This document shows, piece after piece, positions 47,227-55,228 of a DNA stretch of 55,228 nt. Location of the stretch: positions 1 through 55,228 of the forward strand of contig NZ_MOWM01000034.1 of assembly GCF_016082275.1 (NCBI RefSeq). The letters run 5' to 3'. Origin of the DNA: Variovorax sp. E3 (lineage in GTDB: Bacteria > Pseudomonadota > Gammaproteobacteria > Burkholderiales > Burkholderiaceae_C). A program made the translations under genes and the position numbers. Positions within the stretch are counted from its first letter, which is position 1. Every line of letters starts with the position of its first letter. A model generated the notes under the pieces. That model was not told where the DNA came from. It did not search any database and was given only the letters and a program-made list of their open reading frames with translations.

Positions 47227-48275
47227 TCAAGGCTTGGGCACGCCGCCCTGCCACTGCGGCCAGTGGGCCACGATGTGGTCGACCACGCGGCTGCCCACGC
47301 GCTCGACGTTCTCCACCGTCTCGGCAAAGCCGCCGGCCGTTTCGCCCGGCGCCGGGTCCAGGTGCTGCAGCGTGGTCTCCTTCGGGTTGCCCTGGTCGAA
47401 GTTGACCGCGCCGCGCAGGCTCATCACGCGGTCGGTGCCGTGGGTGCGCTTGATCACCAGGGTGATGGCGGCGGCCTCCATTTCGGTGATGACGTAGTCG
47501 TCGGCGCCGTACAGCTTGGCGATGTACTGCGCCTGCTTCGACATGCCGGGGCCGTGGAAGAAGGTGTCGCCCGTCATGTGCGTGCCGGTGCCGACGAAGG
47601 GCGCGCGGCGCGCCGCCGCGTCGGGGTAGCGCAGGCGGTAGGCGCGGGCCGAGTCGGCGTCTTTCAGCGGCGTGTCGGCCGACAGCTTCATGGCCCAGCG
47701 CACGAGGTCGGGGTTGAGCTGGAAGCGGCGGTAGTCCTCGTAGCCCTTGCGCGGCATGAAGGTCGCGCGCCGGCCTTGTTTTCTTCGGGGGCCCAGCGGT
47801 GGCCCAGGTCGTAGTCGACCAGCCATGTGCCCCAGTTCACTTCGCCGATGGTGCCGCGCGAAGGCGGCGTGCCGGCCACGCCGGAAATGACGTAGTAGGC
47901 CTGCGAGAAGTCCAGTTGCGGGTTCAGCAGAATGGCTTGCATCGACGCCGACGAGTTGACCTTGCCCATGCCCAGCACCGCGCCGCACACGCCGTCGGTG
48001 TTGCAGTACACGGGCTGCAGCGCGCCGGGCACGGCGATGGGTTGGGCGTCTTTCCAGTAGCGCTCGTACCAGTGCTGGAACTCGCCCGCGCGGTCGCCGG
48101 TGTTCTTGCCGATCTCGAACATGGCGGCGACGAAGACCTTGACCTTCACGGGCGCGGGTGCTGCCGTGGCCGTGGCCGCCGGGGCGGAAGAATTGGAAGC
48201 GCAAGCCGTGGCAAGCAGCGCGGCGGCCGGCAGCAGCAGCCAGCGGGTGCGGAAAGACGAAGGGCTGGAAGACAT
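47227..48275 (-). CDS. Purine nucleoside permease (NUP family), lipoprotein, frameshifted
   Basis: ATG 48275 opens a lipoprotein signal (WLLLPAAALLATACASNSS). NUP-family sequence follows: VKVKVFVAAMFEIGKNTGDR, VYCNTDGVCGAVLGMGKVNS and YYVISGVAGTPPSRGTIGEV. Near 47772, after GHRWAPEENK, the frame breaks and resumes as ATFMPRKGYEDYRRFQLN, then ADDYVITEMEAAAITLVIKR and TDRVMSLRGAVNFDQGNPKE. One added base restores 349 residues. The fold resembles nucleoside phosphorylases; yeast homologs move purine nucleosides. In bacteria the protein is exported and could bind or cleave nucleosides. Divergent from topoisomerase IB. Confidence 0.88.
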
Positions 48276-48380
48276 TCGAAAGCTCGATAAGGGAAAGAAG
48301 AGACGGGCCGCATTTGCGGCGTCCTACAGGCGGTGATTGTCGGCGCTGGCAAAAACGGTGCCTACCACCACGCAAACCCC

Positions 48381-49628
48381 ATGCCGGCCCCTGCCCTCTC
48401 CAGCGCTCCCGTATCGACGCCGTCCGCAAGGCCGCCGTCCAGGCCCACGCCCATCACCAACGGGCTGGTCTACGTAAACCCCGACATGCCGGGCATCCGC
48501 CGCCTGAAAAACGGCGAGCGCTTTCGCTACCGCGACGCCAAGGGCCGATGGCTGCGCGACGTCGACGAGATCTCGCGCATCCGCATGCTGGCGATTCCGC
48601 CGGCCTACACGCAGGTGTGGATCTGCCCGCTGCCCAACGGCCACCTGCAGGCCACGGGCATCGACGCGCGCGGGCGCAAGCAGTACCGCTACCACGCCGA
48701 CTGGCGCCTGATGAAGGACGAGACCAAGTTCGACCGGCTCGAGGCCTTCGGGCGCGCGCTGCCGCGCATCCGCGCCCGCGTGGCGCGCGACCTGCGGCCG
48801 CCCGAAGGCGGCAAGGCCCCGAGCCGCGCCGAAGTGCTCGCGGCGCTGGTGCGCCTGCTCGACACCACGCTGCTGCGCATCGGCAACGAGGAATACGCGA
48901 GCAGCAACGGCTCCTACGGCCTCACCACGCTGCGCAACCGGCACGCGGCCGTGCGCGGCGCGGCGCTGCGGCTGAAGTTCAGGGGCAAGAGCGGCGTGAT
49001 GCACGAAGCCACACTCGACGACCCGCGCGTGGCCAAGGTGGTGCGGCAGTGCCAGCAGTTGCCGGGGCAGGCGCTGTTCCAGTACGCCGACGAAGAAGAC
49101 GGCGAGCTGCGCAGCGTGTCGTCCACCGACGTGAACGACTATCTGGCCGAGGCCGCGCCGGGCGAGCGCTTCACCGCCAAGGACTTCCGCACCTGGCACG
49201 GCACGGTGCAGGCGCTGGAACTCACGCGCCTGGCTTGCGAGCCGGGGCGCAGCGCGGCGGACGGCACCCGCTACAGCGCCAAGGACATATTGGGGGCCGT
49301 GGCCAAGCAGCTAGGCAACACGCCGGCCGTCTGCAAGAAGGCATATGTGCATCCGGCCGTGCTGGCGCTGGGCAGCGCGCTCGCGGACGACGACGAGGCC
49401 GAAGCGCTGTTCCAGAAGATCGCGGGGCGCAACGCCGCCAAGCCGTCACGCGGCCTCCATGCCGCCGAGCGGCGGCTGCTGGCCTTTCTTCGCGCGCACC
49501 GGCAAGGGCAGCGCGCCGCCCCACGCGCTCAACGCACCCAACGCACCACGGGCCAGTCCGCGAAGAAGGCTCGGGCTCAGTCGCCGAGCGCGAAGCGCAC
49601 GCTGTCGCCGTCGACCTCGACCATGTAG
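48381..49628 (+). CDS. DNA topoisomerase IB
   Basis: 415 residues from ATG 48381; an earlier non-ATG start at 48333 would add an implausible N-terminus. Catalytic residues of the poxvirus-like bacterial TopIB are visible: LLRIGNEEYASSNGSYGLTT, FRGKSGVMHEATLDDPRVAK, RTWHGTVQALELTRLACEPG and the active-site Tyr in NTPAVCKKAYVHPAVL. It relaxes supercoils by a 3'-phosphotyrosine intermediate. The basic low-complexity tail (RTQRTTGQSAKKARAQSPSA) overlaps the convergent histidine-kinase-like gene by 52 bases. Confidence 0.94.
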   Translation: MPAPALSSAPVSTPSARPPSRPTPITNGLVYVNPDMPGIRRLKNGERFRYRDAKGRWLRDVDEISRIRMLAIPPAYTQVWICPLPNGHLQATGIDARGRKQYRYHADWRLMKDETKFDRLEAFGRALPRIRARVARDLRPPEGGKAPSRAEVLAALVRLLDTTLLRIGNEEYASSNGSYGLTTLRNRHAAVRGAALRLKFRGKSGVMHEATLDDPRVAKVVRQCQQLPGQALFQYADEEDGELRSVSSTDVNDYLAEAAPGERFTAKDFRTWHGTVQALELTRLACEPGRSAADGTRYSAKDILGAVAKQLGNTPAVCKKAYVHPAVLALGSALADDDEAEALFQKIAGRNAAKPSRGLHAAERRLLAFLRAHRQGQRAAPRAQRTQRTTGQSAKKARAQSPSAKRTLSPSTSTM

Positions 49629-50251
49629 CCCATGTCTTCGGCCAGGCTCTGCAGCGCGACGGCGTCGATGGCCAGCGCGCGCGGCGCGCGATGCGCGTCG
49701 AGCACCGCGTGGGTGGCGCCCGGCTCTCGCGGCAAGGCGGTGAAGCGCAGCGCGTCGGCGCCGTCGGCCTCGACGCGGATCGTGCCCGCCTCGGCCGCGC
49801 CGTCGTGCAGGTAGCCCAGCACGCCGAGAAAGAGATAGCGCAGCGCCGCGGCGGCGGGCCGGCGCGCTTCGCCGTCGCGCGGTTCGAGGTCGGGGCCGGT
49901 GTCGAGCGTCACGCCGTGCAGGTCGAAGGCCGAGCGCATCAGTGCCATGCACTGCGCCACCAGCGCGCTGCGCGTGATGCCGTCGTCGGTGGTGGCCAGT
50001 TCCCAGTCGCGCAGCGAACGGATGGCGTTGACCAGTTCGGCCACCTGGTTGTCGATCAGCGCCACGCGTTCTTCGCAGGCGGCGGCATCGATGGTGGCCG
50101 CGCCGACCTGCCGCTTGAGCATCAGCAGCGCCATGCGGATCACCGAGACCGGTGCCGCCATGTCGTGCCGCAGGGCGGGCAGCGCCCGTGTGAGCAGTTC
50201 GTGGCGCACGCCGGCGGCGATCCAGCTGCGCGCGCTGGGGGACGCCTTCAT
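49577..50251 (-). CDS. Degenerate histidine-kinase-like protein
   Basis: 224 residues from ATG 50251; an earlier start at 50323 adds 24 residues. An H-box-like segment, LPALRHDMAAPVSVIRMALL (residues ~25-44), is followed by a second dimerisation helix (DNQVAELVNAIRSLRDWELA), the DHp arrangement. The C-terminal half resembles a shrunken HATPase domain (AAALRYLFLGVLGYLHDGA, then LQSLAEDMGYMVEVDGDSVR). It lacks the Asn of the N-box and the glycine-rich loops. It may be a phosphotransferase like ChpT or an inactive kinase. No sensor or receiver gene is adjacent. Confidence 0.7.
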   Translation of the reverse strand: MKASPSARSWIAAGVRHELLTRALPALRHDMAAPVSVIRMALLMLKRQVGAATIDAAACEERVALIDNQVAELVNAIRSLRDWELATTDDGITRSALVAQCMALMRSAFDLHGVTLDTGPDLEPRDGEARRPAAAALRYLFLGVLGYLHDGAAEAGTIRVEADGADALRFTALPREPGATHAVLDAHRAPRALAIDAVALQSLAEDMGYMVEVDGDSVRFALGD

Positions 50252-50398
50252 CGGGCGGCGGCCATGGGCTTCGGGTTCATCGGCACGGTCACGGGTACTT
50301 CCTGAAACGAGAGAGAGCAACAAGTATGGTGCCCGACTCCCGCGCCGGGTGTAGGAACGTGCCTACGGCTGCCGCCACCGGGGTTCGCGCCCGCGCCC

Positions 50399-50578
50399 TC
50401 AGGGCTTGCCGAGGTAGGTGCGCACGTCCTTCACCTCGACGCCGGCGGCGGCGATGGCCGAGCGCAGCTGCGCCTCGGTCACGCCCAGGGTCTGGGTCCA
50501 GTAGCGGACCTCGTGCGCCTCGTTCACGTTGATGCGGGTGGCATCCTGCGGCCCGCGCTTGCTCAGGTCATCGGCCAT
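50399..50578 (-). CDS. DUF3606 domain protein
   Basis: 59 residues. It matches the DUF3606 family (DATRINVNEAHEVRYWTQTL, then GVTEAQLRSAIAAAGVEVKD) and starts MADDLSKRGPQ. An AAAGGAAA ribosome site precedes the ATG. The family is small, soluble and of unknown function, often stress-associated. It stands alone between the kinase-like gene and the acyl-CoA synthetase. Confidence 0.9.
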   Translation of the reverse strand: MADDLSKRGPQDATRINVNEAHEVRYWTQTLGVTEAQLRSAIAAAGVEVKDVRTYLGKP

Positions 50579-50691
50579 GGTGTGGTTTCCTTTGCAGAAA
50601 ACCTCACGATGCGGCCGGCGCGGCGGGGTGGGCTGGAGGACTGCGGCGCGCCCGCTTGCAGGAAAACGCCGAGGTCCGTGCCTGCCCCCGC

Positions 50692-52191
50692 CTACGCTGC
50701 GCGAAGGCGCGCCTGCAGCTCGCGCTTGAGCAGCTTGCCGTTGGCCGTGGTGGGCATCGCATCGATCAGCTCGATGCGCGCCGGGCGCTTGTACGGCGAC
50801 AGGTGTTCGACCAGGTGCGCGCGCAGCGCCTCGCGGTCGAGCGCCGCGCCGGGCTTGAGCTCCACGAAGGCCACCACCTGCTCGTTGCCGTCGGCCTCGG
50901 GCGTGCCGACCACGGCGCACAGGTGCACGCCCTCGAAGCGGCCGATGACCGCCTCGATCTCCGCCGGGTACACGTTGAAGCCCGAGCGGATGATCATTTC
51001 CTTCAGCCGCCCGACCACGAACAGCGCACCGTCTTCGCCGAAGCGCCCGAGGTCGCCGGTGGCATACCAGCCGCCGGGGCGCATCACCTGCGCGGTGGCG
51101 GCCGCATCGCGGAAGTAGCCGAGCATCAGGCCCGGCCCGCGCAGCCAGATTTCGCCGGTGTCGCCCGGCGCCACGTCGTGCCCGTCGAGCGACACGATGC
51201 GGGCCTCGCCGCCCTCCACCGCGTGGCCGGCCGCCGTGTCTGAGCGCGGCGACTCGGTGCGCGTGAGGAACACCGAGCCCGCGTACTCCGACAGCCCGTA
51301 GCCGTAGTGCAGCGGCTGGCCGAACAGCTGCTCCACGCGCTGCTTGAGCGCGGGGTCCAGCGGCGCCGAGCCGGTGTACACGTAGCGCAGTTGCGGAAAG
51401 CGCGGTGTCGCGCGTTCGGCCTCGATGTGCGCGAGCAGCCGCGCATACATGGTCGGCGGGCCGAGCAGGTTCGACACCTGTTCGTGCGCCAGCGCCTGCA
51501 GCATGTCGGCCGGCGAGAAGCTGCCGCGCAGCACCAGCGACGCGCCGCCCGTGAGCGCGGCCATCAGCACGGTGCCGATGCCGAAGATGTGCGTCATCGG
51601 CAGGAAGGCGTAGGCGCGGTCGCGCCCGGTCAGCGCGCGCACGCCGGCCGACACGCGGCCGAAATGCAGCAGCCCGCGGTGCGACACCATCACGCCCTTC
51701 GGCGTGCCCGAGGTGCCCGACGTGAAGATGATCGCGGCGGTGTCGGCCAGCGCGGGGGCTGTTTCAGGCAGCGCCTGCGCACGCACCGGCGAACGGCTGA
51801 CGCCGGCCAGCGCGGCGGGCACCGCGCCCGCCCGCGCCGCATGCTTTTCAGCCGCCTCGGACACGCCGCCCGTGAAGCAGCAAAGACGCGCATCCGCCCG
51901 CTCGACGATCGCCGCGACCTCGCCCGGCGACATGCGCGCGTTCACGCCGCACGACCACGCGCCGACGCGGCTGCACGCCATCAGCAGCGCGATGTGCGCG
52001 GCGCAGTTCTCGGCCACCAGCACCACGCGGTCGGTCGGCCGCACGCCCGCGTCCAGCAGGTCTTGCGCGGCCGTCTCGACCATGGCCTGCAATGCCGCGT
52101 AGGTGGTGGTGCCGCCGGGCTCGAAAAGAAAGATCGCCTGCGGCGTGCGCGCCGCGCGGGCTTCCAGCAGTTCGTGAATCCGTTGCCGCAT
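50692..52191 (-). CDS. AMP-dependent acyl-CoA synthetase/ligase
   Basis: 499 residues. ANL-superfamily motifs in order: P-loop ADTAAIIFTSGTSGTPKGVM (residues ~150-170), LGPPTMYARLL, the adenine region YVYTGSAPLDPALKQ, YGLSEYAGSVFLT, hinge GWYATGDLGRFGEDGALFVV and C-terminal GRLKEMIIRSGFNVYPAEIE, ending with catalytic Lys in MPTTANGKLLKREL. It activates a carboxylic acid to its CoA thioester. It lies directly after a Bug receptor and an acyl-CoA dehydrogenase on the same strand, so it probably starts degradation of the imported acid. Confidence 0.95.
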   Translation of the reverse strand: MRQRIHELLEARAARTPQAIFLFEPGGTTTYAALQAMVETAAQDLLDAGVRPTDRVVLVAENCAAHIALLMACSRVGAWSCGVNARMSPGEVAAIVERADARLCCFTGGVSEAAEKHAARAGAVPAALAGVSRSPVRAQALPETAPALADTAAIIFTSGTSGTPKGVMVSHRGLLHFGRVSAGVRALTGRDRAYAFLPMTHIFGIGTVLMAALTGGASLVLRGSFSPADMLQALAHEQVSNLLGPPTMYARLLAHIEAERATPRFPQLRYVYTGSAPLDPALKQRVEQLFGQPLHYGYGLSEYAGSVFLTRTESPRSDTAAGHAVEGGEARIVSLDGHDVAPGDTGEIWLRGPGLMLGYFRDAAATAQVMRPGGWYATGDLGRFGEDGALFVVGRLKEMIIRSGFNVYPAEIEAVIGRFEGVHLCAVVGTPEADGNEQVVAFVELKPGAALDREALRAHLVEHLSPYKRPARIELIDAMPTTANGKLLKRELQARLRAA

Positions 52192-52194
52192 CGC

Positions 52195-53181
52195 CTATTC
52201 CGCCTCGATGCCCTTGGAGGCCGTCGCCCAGAGCTGGCGGTCGGACTTGCCCTTGGTCGCCAGCAGGTCGGCCGCGCCGGACCACACGTCGTAGCCCTGC
52301 TCGCGCAGCCGGCTCGCGATGTCCTCGCGCGCCAGCATCTTCTGCGCGGCGGCGTTCATGCGCGCGACCAGCGCCGGGTCCATGCGCGCCGGGCCGTACA
52401 GGCCGAACCAGCCGCCCACGTCGTAGCCGGGCACGCCCGACTCGATCATGGTCGGCACGTCGGGCAGCATGCGGTTGCGCTGGCGCGAGGTGACGGCCAG
52501 CGCACGCACCTTGCCGGTCTGGATGAAGGGCTTCGACGTGGCGATGATGTCGAACATCATCGTCACCGTGCCGCCCATCACATCGGCCAGCGCCGGCGCG
52601 CTGCCCTTGTAGGGCACGTGCGTGAGCTGCACGCCGGTCATCTTCTCGAGCAGCGCGCCGCTCAGGTGGTTGGACGCGCCCACGCCCGCCGAGCCGTAGA
52701 ACACCTTGCCGGGTCGCGCCTTGGCATAGGCCAGCAGCTCGGCCACGCTGTGCACGGGCACCTCGGTGTTGACGACCAGCACGTTGGTGTAGTCGACCAG
52801 CGGCGCAATGGGCGTGAGGTCCTTCATCGGGTCGAAGGCCATGCGCCGCTGCACGTTGGGGTTGATGGTGATGGTCGGGCTCGCGCCGAAGAACAGCATG
52901 GCGCCGTCGGGCTGCGCCTTGGCCACCGCGTCGCCGCCCAGCGAGCCGCTCGCGCCGGGGCGGTTGTCCACGATCACCTGCGTGCCCAGGGCCTGGCTCA
53001 GCGCGGGCGCCAGCAGGCGCGCGGCGCCGTCCACCGGGCCGCCGGCCGAGTAGCCGACCACCAGCTTGATGAGCGGCGGCAAGGGTTGCTCCGCGAAGGC
53101 GCGTGAAGGCAAAGCGGCCAGCGCCGCGCTGCCCGCCAGCGCGGCCACCATGTGGCGGCGCGAGATGTCGGTGGATGTCAT
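52195..53181 (-). CDS. Tripartite tricarboxylate-type receptor (Bug/TctC)
   Basis: 328 residues, intact. The signal peptide has an early SRRH (twin-arginine-like: DISRRHMVAALAGSAALAAL). Family motifs: PPLIKLVVGYSAGGPVDGAA, QVIVDNRPGASGSLGGDAVA, LTHVPYKGSAPALADVMGGT, and LPDVPTMIESGVPGYDVGGW. A periplasmic acid receptor. It sits between the acyl-CoA dehydrogenase and the CoA ligase, only 3 bases from the latter, so the three form one transcript; no membrane subunits are encoded. Confidence 0.94.
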   Translation of the reverse strand: MTSTDISRRHMVAALAGSAALAALPSRAFAEQPLPPLIKLVVGYSAGGPVDGAARLLAPALSQALGTQVIVDNRPGASGSLGGDAVAKAQPDGAMLFFGASPTITINPNVQRRMAFDPMKDLTPIAPLVDYTNVLVVNTEVPVHSVAELLAYAKARPGKVFYGSAGVGASNHLSGALLEKMTGVQLTHVPYKGSAPALADVMGGTVTMMFDIIATSKPFIQTGKVRALAVTSRQRNRMLPDVPTMIESGVPGYDVGGWFGLYGPARMDPALVARMNAAAQKMLAREDIASRLREQGYDVWSGAADLLATKGKSDRQLWATASKGIEAE

Positions 53182-53223
53182 GAGCGTTGTCTCCTGTTAT
53201 GAATTCTTCGGCGCGTGCATCGC

Positions 53224-55228
53224 TCAGGCCGGCAGGTCCAGGACCTGCCGCGCGAGGATGTTGCGCTGTATCTCGTTGGTGCCGCCGTAGATCATTGCGG
53301 CCGTGGCGCCGATGAGCGGCGAGAGCACGTTGAAGGTCTGGCCGTCGAGCACCTGGTCGCCGGCCACGGCGCCTTGTTCTTCGCCCGCCTCGACCAGCAG
53401 CGCGCCGATGCGGTGGTAGGTCTCGCTGGCCCAGATCTTCAGCAGCGACACCGACGCCGGCAGCGGCTTGCCCGCGCGCACGATGTTCGCGAAGCCGGTG
53501 TACGCGGCCGACAGGTCGAGCACGTCCAGCCGCAGCGCCGCGAAGCGCTGCGCGAACACCGGATCGGCGAACAGGCGCTTGGCCTGCGCCAGCCGCGCCA
53601 GTTGCCCCAGCGCGTACTGCGACTGCTTGGGGCTGCCCAGGAAGATGCGCTCGAAGCCCAGCAGCGCCTTCGCGATGGTCCAGCCGCCGTGCAGCTTGCC
53701 CACCAGGTTGTCGGCCGGCACGCGCACGTTGTCGAAGAACACTTCGCAGAACTCGGGCTCGCCCGCCAGCGTGTGGATCGGCCGGATGGTGATGCCCGGC
53801 GTGCGCAAGTCGCACAGCAGGAAGCTGATGCCTTCCTGCTTGCGCGCGTCCTTGTCGGTGCGCACGAGCAGGAAAATGTGGTTGGCGTCCTGCGCGAGCG
53901 TGGTCCAGATCTTCTGGCCGTTGACCACGAAGTGGTCGCCTTGCGCGTCGCGCGCCGACACGGCCTCGGTGCGCAGGCCCGCAAGGTCGGAGCCGGCATT
54001 GGGCTCCGAGTAGCCTTGGCACCACACGTTCTCGCCGCTCAATATGCGCGGCAGAAAGCGCTGCTGCTGCTCGGGCGTGCCGTGCTGGATCAGCAGCGGG
54101 CCGATCATCACGATGCCCTGGTCGGGCGCGCGTGCCACGCCGTGCTGCTCCAGCTCTTCGATCCACGCGATGAGCTTGTCCGCCGGCAGGCCCATGCCGC
54201 CGTGCGCCTGCGGCCAGGCGGGCGCGATCCAGCCCTGCGCGGACAGCGTGAGGTACCACTCGCGCATCTCGCGCCAGCGCGCGCGGTGCGACAGGTAGCG
54301 CAGTTGCGGCGGATAGCGCTGCTGCAGAAAGGCGCGCACCATGCGGCGGAAATCGGCCTCGGGCATCGCGGCCCAATCGGCGGTGCGCGGAAACTCGCCC
54401 TGCCATTCGGCGGCGCTCGCGGTCGCTTCCGCTTCGCCCGCCAGCGCCGCATGCCGGCGCTGGTGCGCGGTGACGTTGCCCAGCCAGGCCGAGAGGCACA
54501 GCACGCGCTTGTAGAACAGACTCAGGTCGCACTCCTGCGTGTAGCCGATGGCGCCATGCAATTGCACCGACGCGCGCGAGGCCTGCAAGGCCGCGGCCGT
54601 GCAGCGTGCGTTGGCGCGGCTCGCCTCGGCTTCGAGCCGGTCCGATGGCAGCCCTTGCACCGCGAGCGCGAGCACTTCGTTCAACGTGGCCTGCGCCACC
54701 TCGAGGTGAATGAACATGTCGACGCAGCGGTGCTGCAGCGCCTGGAAGCTGCCGATGGGCTTGCCGAACTGCGAGCGCGTGCGCAGGTAGGCAAGCGTCT
54801 GCGCGAGCATTGCCTGTCCCGCGCCCAGCAGCTCGGCCGCCTGCAGGACCTGGCCCGCCGCGAGCGCCTGGCGCAATGCATCCTGCGCGGCCGGGCCTTC
54901 GGCCAGCACCGCGTCGGCCGGCAGCGCGACCTGCTCGAAGCGCAGGTTCGACGCCTGGCTGCCATCGACCAGCGGCACGATCGTTTCGCTCACGCCCTCG
55001 GTGCCGCGCGGCACCCACAGCAGCACCGCGTCGTCTTCGCCGCGCGCCGACACCAGCCAGCCGCTGGCGGCCGCGCCGGGCAGCACCATGAGCTTCTCGC
55101 CCTGCAGCAGCACGCCGCCGGCATGACCGGTGCGCGCTTCGCAGCCGCAGGCCAGCGGCACCGCGCTGAGGTCGCCCGCGCTCTCCTGCCAGGCCAGCGC
55201 CGGCAAGCTGCGGCCCGCGACCAGTTCG
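53224..55228 (-). CDS. Tandem (double) acyl-CoA dehydrogenase, N-terminus outside window
   Basis: The frame is open to the window edge (ELVAGRSLPALAWQ precedes the first visible Met), so the start is missing. Two ACAD halves are fused. The first contributes its C-terminal region (LAYLRTRSQFGKPIGSFQAL, and catalytic-type Glu in HGAIGYTQECDLSLFYKR). After a ~60-residue linker a complete second ACAD begins (SAQGWIAPAWPQAHGGMGLP), with FAD/substrate motifs WCQGYSEPNAGSDLAGLRTE, VNGQKIWTTLAQDANH and the terminal IYGGTNEIQRNILARQVLDL. It oxidises acyl-CoA to enoyl-CoA, probably a large or ring-bearing substrate supplied by the adjacent ligase. Confidence 0.93.
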   Translation of the reverse strand, partial: ELVAGRSLPALAWQESAGDLSAVPLACGCEARTGHAGGVLLQGEKLMVLPGAAASGWLVSARGEDDAVLLWVPRGTEGVSETIVPLVDGSQASNLRFEQVALPADAVLAEGPAAQDALRQALAAGQVLQAAELLGAGQAMLAQTLAYLRTRSQFGKPIGSFQALQHRCVDMFIHLEVAQATLNEVLALAVQGLPSDRLEAEASRANARCTAAALQASRASVQLHGAIGYTQECDLSLFYKRVLCLSAWLGNVTAHQRRHAALAGEAEATASAAEWQGEFPRTADWAAMPEADFRRMVRAFLQQRYPPQLRYLSHRARWREMREWYLTLSAQGWIAPAWPQAHGGMGLPADKLIAWIEELEQHGVARAPDQGIVMIGPLLIQHGTPEQQQRFLPRILSGENVWCQGYSEPNAGSDLAGLRTEAVSARDAQGDHFVVNGQKIWTTLAQDANHIFLLVRTDKDARKQEGISFLLCDLRTPGITIRPIHTLAGEPEFCEVFFDNVRVPADNLVGKLHGGWTIAKALLGFERIFLGSPKQSQYALGQLARLAQAKRLFADPVFAQRFAALRLDVLDLSAAYTGFANIVRAGKPLPASVSLLKIWASETYHRIGALLVEAGEEQGAVAGDQVLDGQTFNVLSPLIGATAAMIYGGTNEIQRNILARQVLDLPA

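Noticed and set aside
51848..55018. 1056-codon minus-strand ORF
   Set aside because: It lies out of frame within the acyl-CoA dehydrogenase, receptor and ligase genes and shows only low-complexity Arg/Gly/Ala sequence.

Overview
The window is high-GC DNA from a betaproteobacterium, most likely a Variovorax-like member of the Comamonadaceae. The evidence is the gene content: several orphan tripartite-tricarboxylate-type (Bug/TctC) receptors, many LysR regulators, a monomeric isocitrate dehydrogenase, a bacterial topoisomerase IB, and broad catabolism of sugars, aromatics and acyl-CoA compounds. The species-level call is inference. I saw no rRNA, tRNA, CRISPR array, insertion sequence or phage gene.

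Layout. (1) 1-4543, minus strand: three secreted or surface DUF11-type proteins, with terminator-like hairpins in both gaps between them. (2) 5016-9766: a LysR gene; a GntR-MFS (CynX/NimT-type) operon; a secreted protein of unknown function; and a stand-alone ABC ATPase. (3) 9902-16382: monomeric NADP isocitrate dehydrogenase with a clear terminator, a DUF1161 protein, a LuxR-type regulator, an AraC regulator, a monoacylglycerol-lipase-like hydrolase and a nucleoside deoxyribosyltransferase-like protein. (4) 16472-21113: a MarR-led plus-strand cluster of two tandem SnoaL-like secreted proteins, a quinone oxidoreductase, an SMP-30 lactonase and an unusual SDR. (5) 21107-22706: cyanase and a DUF1348 protein, divergent from a TetR gene across a perfect operator-like palindrome. 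(6) 22684-28812: L-lactate permease, a LysR gene, an L-lactate dehydrogenase-like FMN enzyme, an MHS-family transporter and a small membrane protein. (7) 28818-36702: a non-phosphorylative L-fucose-type operon (mutarotase, dehydrogenase, L-fuconate dehydratase, complete sugar ABC importer, lactonase) divergent from an IclR regulator. (8) 36699-43879: two Bug receptors, an alpha/beta hydrolase, a large tannase-family lipoprotein and a LysR gene. (9) 43903-50578: DNA polymerase IV, topoisomerase IB, a purine nucleoside permease-like protein, a degenerate histidine-kinase-like protein and small conserved genes. (10) 50692-55228: acyl-CoA synthetase, Bug receptor and a double-domain acyl-CoA dehydrogenase that runs off the window.

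Ten otherwise intact genes are each interrupted by a frameshift that is repaired by adding exactly one base. All ten go in the same direction, and most sit in short G/C runs. This looks like systematic base-dropping in the sequence rather than ten real pseudogenes, so I annotate them as frameshifted CDS spanning both halves.

The most interesting regulatory signals are: a 16-bp element present in opposite orientations over the predicted -10 regions of marR and of the first SnoaL-like gene, with a related core upstream of the AraC gene; the 11+11-bp TetR palindrome; and a duplicated 39-bp element upstream of an SDR that has lost two canonical catalytic residues. The fucose and lactate modules may work together, because the non-phosphorylative fucose route yields lactate.
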